Of a DNA stretch of 64,000 bases, positions 57,717-64,000 are shown in pieces. The DNA comes from Litoditis marina (lineage: Eukaryota > Nematoda > Chromadorea > Rhabditida > Rhabditidae), in NCBI GenBank assembly GCA_964036275.1, contig OZ038440.1, forward strand, positions 1,240,001 to 1,304,000, in the 5' to 3' direction. The position numbers were made by a program, and so were the translations under genes. The stretch's first letter is position 1. Every line of letters begins with the position of its first letter. Below the pieces are notes generated by a model, which worked only from the letters and a program-made list of their open reading frames with translations, searched no databases and was not told the DNA's origin.

Positions 57717-58787
57717 ATGAACGTTTTCACGATATTCCTGTGCATTTCCATGATTTTCATGCCAGTAGCGACTGATGAAGAGGTTAGTTCAACATACATT
57801 TAGTCGGTACGATAAGAACAATATTCAGTTTGATTAAGTGCCCAACTATCATCGCAGAATAGTTCTGAACCATGAAACTGGTATTTTTTTGTATTTTATT
57901 CGATATAATGGTTTATGACAACGTTACGGTTCGAGAAAAATCAGATATAACTGAAGAAAATAATATTCAGAGGATTTCATAGCCAGTTTCAGCTGATATC
58001 AGATATCAGATTTTGCCTAATCACCACATTATGAATGTACCCTGTTTCAGTCCAATAAAATGATTTATCGGAAGAAATGGTATGGTCCTCCGGCGTTATG
58101 CTACATGTTTGTGAGGAAAGAATTCAAGATAGGTCAGTTCAATGAACTTAGACGAGTTTCAATTTTTGTTTAAAGCTCACAGTCAAAATCTGGGAGTGCC
58201 ACTCGAAGAGAAAGGGTCTCGCCAACGTTTATTTTCAAACTTGACCGTTTGTCGTTTTTGTAGTCTGTATACAGAAGAAGTGTCGTTGCAAAACAGTTAA
58301 CTACTGTTTATACAGCGTGGCTGTCATATATATTGATTTCCCCTCTCGTCGTCTGAGGTCTCTTCGGGGCACACTATGACTCTAGATTTGTTGCAATACA
58401 GTTTCAACCAAACGCGAATAAGTAGTTAACAGACCGCGTTCCCAGTAAGAGCATAGAAAACTCCTAGCCTGACTACTGACTGAAACAACATTTAAATTAT
58501 TTGAATAGCAGAAATCCACGTTAAATCATGAATAGTTCGATGCTAAGGTATCATTACAGTTAATCAATCATTGTTCATGATATCAACGGTCAATGGTGAA
58601 TATTTTAGATAAACACAGGGAATGTTTCGAATACGAGGCAGATTGTAGTGACCGATTCGCTCGAACAGACTACACCATCCCAATCGATAATATGACCTGC
58701 GCAACTGACCGGAGTTTCATGAAATATGGAGATCGGAAGTGGAATACCATTCTTGAAGACTTCTTAGCCAAAAGAAAAACGAAATAA
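57717..58787 (+). CDS. Four-cysteine secreted family, short form (gene I)
   Basis: Exons 57717..57782, 58051..58132 and 58609..58787 give 108 aa with phases 0 and 1. Exon 1 is a signal peptide (MNVFTIFLCISMIFM). Exon 2 has RKKWYGPPALCYMFVR. Exon 3 has ECFEYEADC, PIDNMTC, FMKYGDRKWNTILEDF and a basic end (AKRKTK). It pairs with gene H, sharing WYGPP, HRECFEYEA and the Lys-rich tail. AATAAA overlaps the stop codon (58784-58789), so the 3' UTR is probably very short. Function unknown. Confidence 0.85.
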
Positions 58788-59384
58788 AGTGTATTTAGTT
58801 TGAATGTGAAATTCGCTCTGATATGGTTCCCGTTTTTCTTCATGAAAATTGATTTCAAGTACATATTATTGATTCCAAAAACACAGTTTTCGAACAACTT
58901 TTGCACTCGGAGAAGAATCAAATATATTGAGGTGGTTCAACAAAGATTGAAGAGTTTGTACAGAAGAGTTCAACATTGCACAGAGGTGAATTTAATAGTG
59001 AGTTACATTAGTTTTAGTGTGCGTAAAATGTTCATATTCAATTCATATCTCGAGAAAACGTTCTGATTCGTTTTTTGAAAACGTTCTGATTCCGATTGTA
59101 ATTGGTAGTATGATATGAGTTTAATGGCAGTAGACGATTGCGCGGGAGAGTCGTTATATCATTCCTGTCGTCAGTAATTGATGTTTCCCTTAGTCGGGAT
59201 TACAAAAGTGCTCGAAAAAACTCTTTGATGGGTTCTGAATATAGGTCGCAATCAAAACTGATATAAAATCATATGACAACGCCTTGTCTTGTCTGTCTTC
59301 CTAGAGCATTGTATCATTCCTTACTCGCAAGGAGTCCTTACTCGCAAGGAGTTTTATCCTACAAATTCATTCCAGAACACAAAC
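58788..59384. other. Intergenic
   Basis: No gene. A 17-bp tandem duplication (CCTTACTCGCAAGGAGT, 59319-59352) lies just upstream of gene J. Confidence 0.5.
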
Positions 59385-62300
59385 ATGATGTTTAAATTTT
59401 TTCTGTTCAATTGTCTCATTGTGTTCTTGTTTGCTTGTATGAAAACTATACCAGGAGATACGGACGTCTTGGAAATGGGTGAGACGAAATATTGTTTTTT
59501 TTTAATTTAGATCTCTGTCAACTTTCAACTATCAAATAGCCCAACTGGCAAAAAACTGATCATTTCAGAGTTTGTTGTGGTACCAAGACAAAATCCTACT
59601 CTATGGCCACAAAAAAAAGGTTTTTCGGAGGTTGAAAAACAGCAGTCACAAAATAAATGGAACCGGCAAATTTATTCTATCAAGTTGATTCCGATCTTAC
59701 AACATAAAACTGGGACCATATTTTCCTGTTTTTAACTGTTATTTTGTGTGGTATACCCACTGCACTGCTAGATTTTCTTGCAGAAGCCTGTCAGACGTGT
59801 ACCGAAGAGGCTGCCAAAATCATCACCGACGATCTCAGCCTATGTCCAGGAGAAATGAACCTGACTTGTCAGGAAACAGAACTCAAGTAAACACTTCACT
59901 TCATACGTGATAACTTGGATTTAGTTTAATAACGTTGAACCCGTACGAAGTTGAATTCGTTGTGGTCAGGCACCCATCTAACGCTCACAAAGTCGCGAAA
60001 GTAAGACATACTGAATGGGCAACTGATTATTGAATTGAATTTTACCATCGTTTTGACGCAGTTTCAAATTTGAGTTTCAGAAAAAAGTAATAGTCGCGTA
60101 TTCGTGGCCAGAGTTGAACGATGGAGAAATATCTAATGTTATTCTCTAAACTAAAGATAGAAGTCAACTTCAAAAAATATTTCAGTATACCGACTCCTCT
60201 ACCCAACCAATGTACTGAACCGCTGCTTTCATGCCCAGACGATGTAACAACCCATTTGGCTGTAGAAATCGAGGGCACTGTTGTAAGTTGATAATAAAAT
60301 ACAAAAAGAGAGTTAGTGTGGTCCTGCAAACTTGAAAGAATGTCTATGTAAAATGGGGACTAACACTGAGAGTTTGCATTTGAAGGAGGGCCGAACGGAG
60401 AGCTGGTTTAGGTACCCTGGGGTACCTAAACATCGCGTTGCGCGCGCCAAAACAGACCAAAACGTGTGAACCGTATGCAAAGTTTCTTGTTTAGTTTAAA
60501 TAGAAAATAGTATAGAAAATAGTAAAATAAGTTTCTCTCGAGCAGCTCTTTCATATTAACTTTCCTTTCTGTGCCCCTTTAATGTGTTGGTAGATAGATA
60601 CATGTATTTTTAATACACTGTTCTGGGTTATTTCTAGATAATGGGCTGTTACAATTAACGTGGTTTTTCTATCGAAGATGCATTCATATATGTGATGAAC
60701 AAGTTGAAGTTGAATTGCTAAACGAGCTGGTTATTTCTTGTTACCCCTTCATTTTTCAGTATTTCATTCCGGCGAATGACATTGGCAACGAGTTCGACTA
60801 CATTTGTGAGAACAACGTAATTCTGACTGGGAACCCGGTCGGATCGAGGTACCCAGATGGCACAATTACTAAGGCAGCATGCGCTTCCAGTAAGTACAAC
60901 CAGATAACCCCAATTTTTGTAAATTGATCAATTCAGTTTTGTTCGGAACTCTATATATAATTCAAAACACCAGCAGCCAGCTCAGACTCGAGTGGAAGGA
61001 AAAGCACTTCGTGGCGGAGCGACGTGAATGAATAAACCAAGTCAAATTAATGAAATATAGTATTCAAAAGACTGTATACTGAATACACAATACTCACCCA
61101 TCATCAGTTTTTTTTCTGTTTAAACTAGTCGTAAAAGTTATATGTCATAAAAAACTCAGTGCACTTGAATGACTTATTGAAATGAAGTTTCCCTCTAGAA
61201 CCCTGTGCAACCTGCGAGTTTCCCCCGGCCGACATCTGCAGTATCCCTGAGGGCAACTGCATTGACACCCTGGATGACTACGACCAAACAAACGATGAAG
61301 CGGATGGATTCTGCACGAAGGTAAGGAGATTGAGAGCTATGGTGCATGAGTATCAATCTACCACTCGATGAAACATACAAACCAGCATGTTTCACAGCTC
61401 TCACGTTATTCGTACAGTGTTTGAATTTGGTGAAATTAGATTTTTCAAAACACTGCCATCTATTTCAGGTGTGCAGTATGAACGAATGATAACCGTAAAT
61501 TGGAGACCTTTCTTTGTTTTTCACCCGAAATGTAGTTTTTACCGTTTCAAAAATCTAAAAGAAAAGTAGTTCTGGGTTAACTAACGGTTACCTGTGAAGT
61601 AACCTAGGAAAGGATTACCAAAACCGGTTAGGTTATCAAAATATACCCGGTTGGATATATGATTGACCAATACGCCGTACTTCGAATCTTGGAGGCAAAT
61701 CGAAGTTTGACAAACGTTCGCTGGAAGGTCCTGTATATATTCTAGGAAACTATTATCCCTGATTTCAATTCAGGTGACGATTGACTATTCGCCGTACAGC
61801 TACATCGAGTACACCGTTAATGGAGTACCCACTGTGAAACCGCTGATGATGGCGGAACAGTTTTCGGTTAGTTATCGCTGACATCATGCGTCAAGAGCTC
61901 TCGAAGGTTTTAACACATTTCCAACTGCCTCTGAATAATGATGACGTTTTGTTTAAACGTGAAGTGGGTATTTATTGATGCTTTCGGGCTCACAGAAGCG
62001 TCAAATCATAATTAGAACACCTTCCATGTAATGTGTATACACTCTTTATTTGTCTTCGATCGGACATACATAGAACATACTAAAGCTCACAGAATATCTC
62101 CGTGCGTTTGAACATGGATTAAACAAACCTACAGATCATATCCCAACATAAACAGGTTTCGATTTCAGGAGTATTGGAGAATTACAGAGAATTACGTGTC
62201 AACAAAAACTCTAAAGGATTATGGAAAGCTGAGTATGTGCATGAGTTCGTTCAGTCGAAAGCTGTTCCCTCTGCGACCATAATATATTTAGAATGGTCTG

Positions 62301-63806
62301 ACCATGACGTGTAACGCAATGGGGGCGTGGGAATTGACGAGTGCTGATGAGCCGGGAGTAGTCTACAATATTGGAGAATTCTCAATGTATCAGAGACGTG
62401 AGTAGACTTATTAAAACAAATAGTCATTTTTATATGTCACCATGGAAAGTTATTCGTTGAACAATTCTACGAGTAACCCGGTTTCTGGTAGACTAACGTT
62501 TTTTGGAATCGAATAACAAACACCGTAGCAAAGTCATAGCAAGTCAAGCATAGTGTTCAGCTCCATCTAATCACAATCCAGCCAACAACTTTCAAATGTT
62601 TATGCTTAGTCTAGATGATCATACCTCAGGTGGTGACCAGATATTTCTGATAAAAGGTAACCTTTTCATTTGACTTTGCTACGGTGCCAGGATTACCAAA
62701 GAAAGGATAACCTACCAAAAAACCGGTTACATACTTTATTTGTGCAACTTACTTTATTTGTGAATACGCACAACGTGGAGCTCGATTACGAGCAACCCCC
62801 GGTCTTCGATGGGTCTAGAACTCCTGAAATCGACTGAAAACCCTGAGCACAAGCCGTGAATATTGCTGTTTAGCTCAAACCTCAACAATAAAACATGAAA
62901 TGGTGTAATTTCAGCGTGTAGCGTCTGTGCCGGAACTGTTGCATTGGACGATAACTCCTTCTGCCCTACAACCGTTGATTGTACCTTCGGAACACTGATG
63001 CACTCTAGAGTAATGATGAGACAATTTGAACACGAACATATATAGGAGGAAAAATACTCATAACACTACTGGAAAATTTTATTCAACCAGAATACTTACT
63101 TTCGTTCTTTCGTGGTCTCTTTCGTTGTCTCTTCCGTAAAAGTGAATAACTAGTTTGAACTTGGCGAATGATCGAAATTGAGGCAGAGGCATATCTATAG
63201 AGCATGCCTAACTTATAAAATATCCCCGACTCGAACCGGGCCAAAAAGCATGGAAAGCGCGGACAATAACTACTATCTAAACTGGCCTTATAACAACGCT
63301 GCGGACGAATCGTACATATGTGTTCTTACACAGCACAAGGTGAGATATACAGTACACCCCTCCCCCTCTTTGAGCGACAACTATAATACAGTTTTCGTTT
63401 CAACGCTAAGTGGGCACACTTCAGATTTCGGATGTAGAAGGATGTCAAGAGTTGATAGTTGCGTGTGCGGCTCCCTACTCCGGACACATTTTCAAAAACC
63501 TGGATGGGAGTGAGGTGGGATAGTTCAAGTTATTGAGATTGCAACTGTAGGCAGTTTTTACCGCTCCAATAGTGAGAAATAATGATTTTACAACTCGTAA
63601 GATTCTTGAGATGATTGGGAGATCTGTCATTTACTATGCATGGTAACCGATCGAGATATTAACTCATTTGCACATTTCAGATCGCCAACGATTTTGGTGA
63701 TCCGACCGGTACCACTTATCGATTTACTTGTAACCCCGATACAACTGCATTCAATTCAATTTATGGCGACAAAGTAGAAGCAATGCTTTGTACTAAACCG
63801 AAGTAG
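59385..63806 (+). CDS. Multi-unit DUF281-like secreted protein (gene J)
   Basis: Exons 59385..59478, 59784..59886, 60186..60282, 60760..60889, 61199..61320, 61774..61866, 62169..62195, 62292..62397, 62915..63009, 63187..63339, 63425..63514 and 63681..63806; about 411 aa. An extra phase-compatible exon is possible at 59570..59620. A signal peptide (MMFKFFLFNCLIVFLFAC) is followed by three units, each opening with a CxxC: ACQTC, PCATC and PCSVC. Each then has spaced Cys and a beta-type stretch ending in a lone Cys (YICEN, TMTCNA, RFTCNP). This matches nematode DUF281-type secreted proteins, whose role is unknown. The 62169 exon is awkward. Its strongest donor (GTATGT at 62233) is out of phase with the next exon, so the weaker GTGTCA at 62196 is used here; otherwise there is a frame lesion. 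Confidence 0.75.
61570..62735. repeat. Two GGTTAC-element fragments in gene J introns
   Basis: About 61570-61655 and 62655-62735 contain GGTTACCTG, GGATTACCAAA and AACCGGTTA words related to the foldback at 35182-35428. Confidence 0.55.
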
Positions 63807-64000
63807 ACTGTGTCTAGTGCATGATGATTAATAAATAATAACAGAAACCTTGAAAGTATTATAATGTAACAGTTTTTCAAACAGTTCTGTACAGAGGGCT
63901 ACAGGAATTAGTATGATCAATGCTCACAGTACCCATATTTGTAGAGTGCGAATACTATGTCTAAATACTCAACAACAACTCAAGAAGTATGTTAATGAGA
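63807..64000. other. 3' flank of gene J
   Basis: AATAAATAATAA at about 63830 is the likely polyadenylation signal. Nothing else seen. Confidence 0.4.

Noticed and set aside
59570..59620. Extra exon of gene J
   Set aside because: Phase-compatible with a TTTCAG acceptor, but the donor (GTTTTT) is weak and it adds no domain; left as an option only.

Overview
The window looks like chromosomal DNA of a free-living nematode, probably Caenorhabditis or a close relative. The evidence is many short introns with TTTTCAG-type acceptors, a two-exon major sperm protein (MSP) gene, nematode-type secreted families (DUF281-like, TIL inhibitor), an F-box gene, a Cys-loop receptor gene of worm type, and dense foldback/MITE repeats. 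I built gene models by hand from open exons, GT..AG boundaries, phase agreement and paralogue comparison. No transcript or database evidence was available.

Layout. 0.2-8.6 kb (all minus): a short F-box gene, a small DUF281-like secreted gene and a five-exon secreted protease inhibitor with a TIL domain. 9.6-24 kb: five loci (A-E) of a secreted four-cysteine family in both orientations; the fifth is a lone first exon at the edge of a segmental duplication joined to a broken kinase tail. 25.7-31.7 kb: a proline-rich, C-terminally membrane-anchored protein and a two-PDZ protein, with a 45-bp minisatellite between them. 31.7-44.3 kb: repeat-rich, with inverted dispersed elements, minisatellites, a 140-bp GGCGCC array, perfect foldbacks, a young gag/protease-only LTR retrotransposon and one small secreted ORF. 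44.3-49.1 kb: the MSP gene, a broken four-cysteine gene (F) and an intact one (G). 49.6-57.2 kb: a 14-exon Cys-loop ligand-gated channel with a complete four-cysteine gene (H) inside one intron. 57.7-63.8 kb: a second short-form four-cysteine gene (I) and a 12-13-exon DUF281-like gene (J).

The dominant theme is the secreted four-cysteine family, which I could not match to a named family. It has nine loci in about 49 kb: seven open and two broken. All share a three-exon plan: signal-peptide exon ending in phase 0; a middle exon with one Cys ending in phase 1; a last exon starting with Asp/Asn and holding three Cys. Long forms add a Thr-rich tail and usually a hydrophobic C-terminus (GPI-like). 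Short forms (H, I) end in a Lys-rich tail. Two promoter modules follow the subfamilies: a GATA-type module before D, E, F and G, and a shared 13-mer before H and I. Lineage-specific expansion, tandem and segmental duplication, and ongoing decay resemble families evolving under conflict or environmental pressure, but nothing in the sequence states a function.
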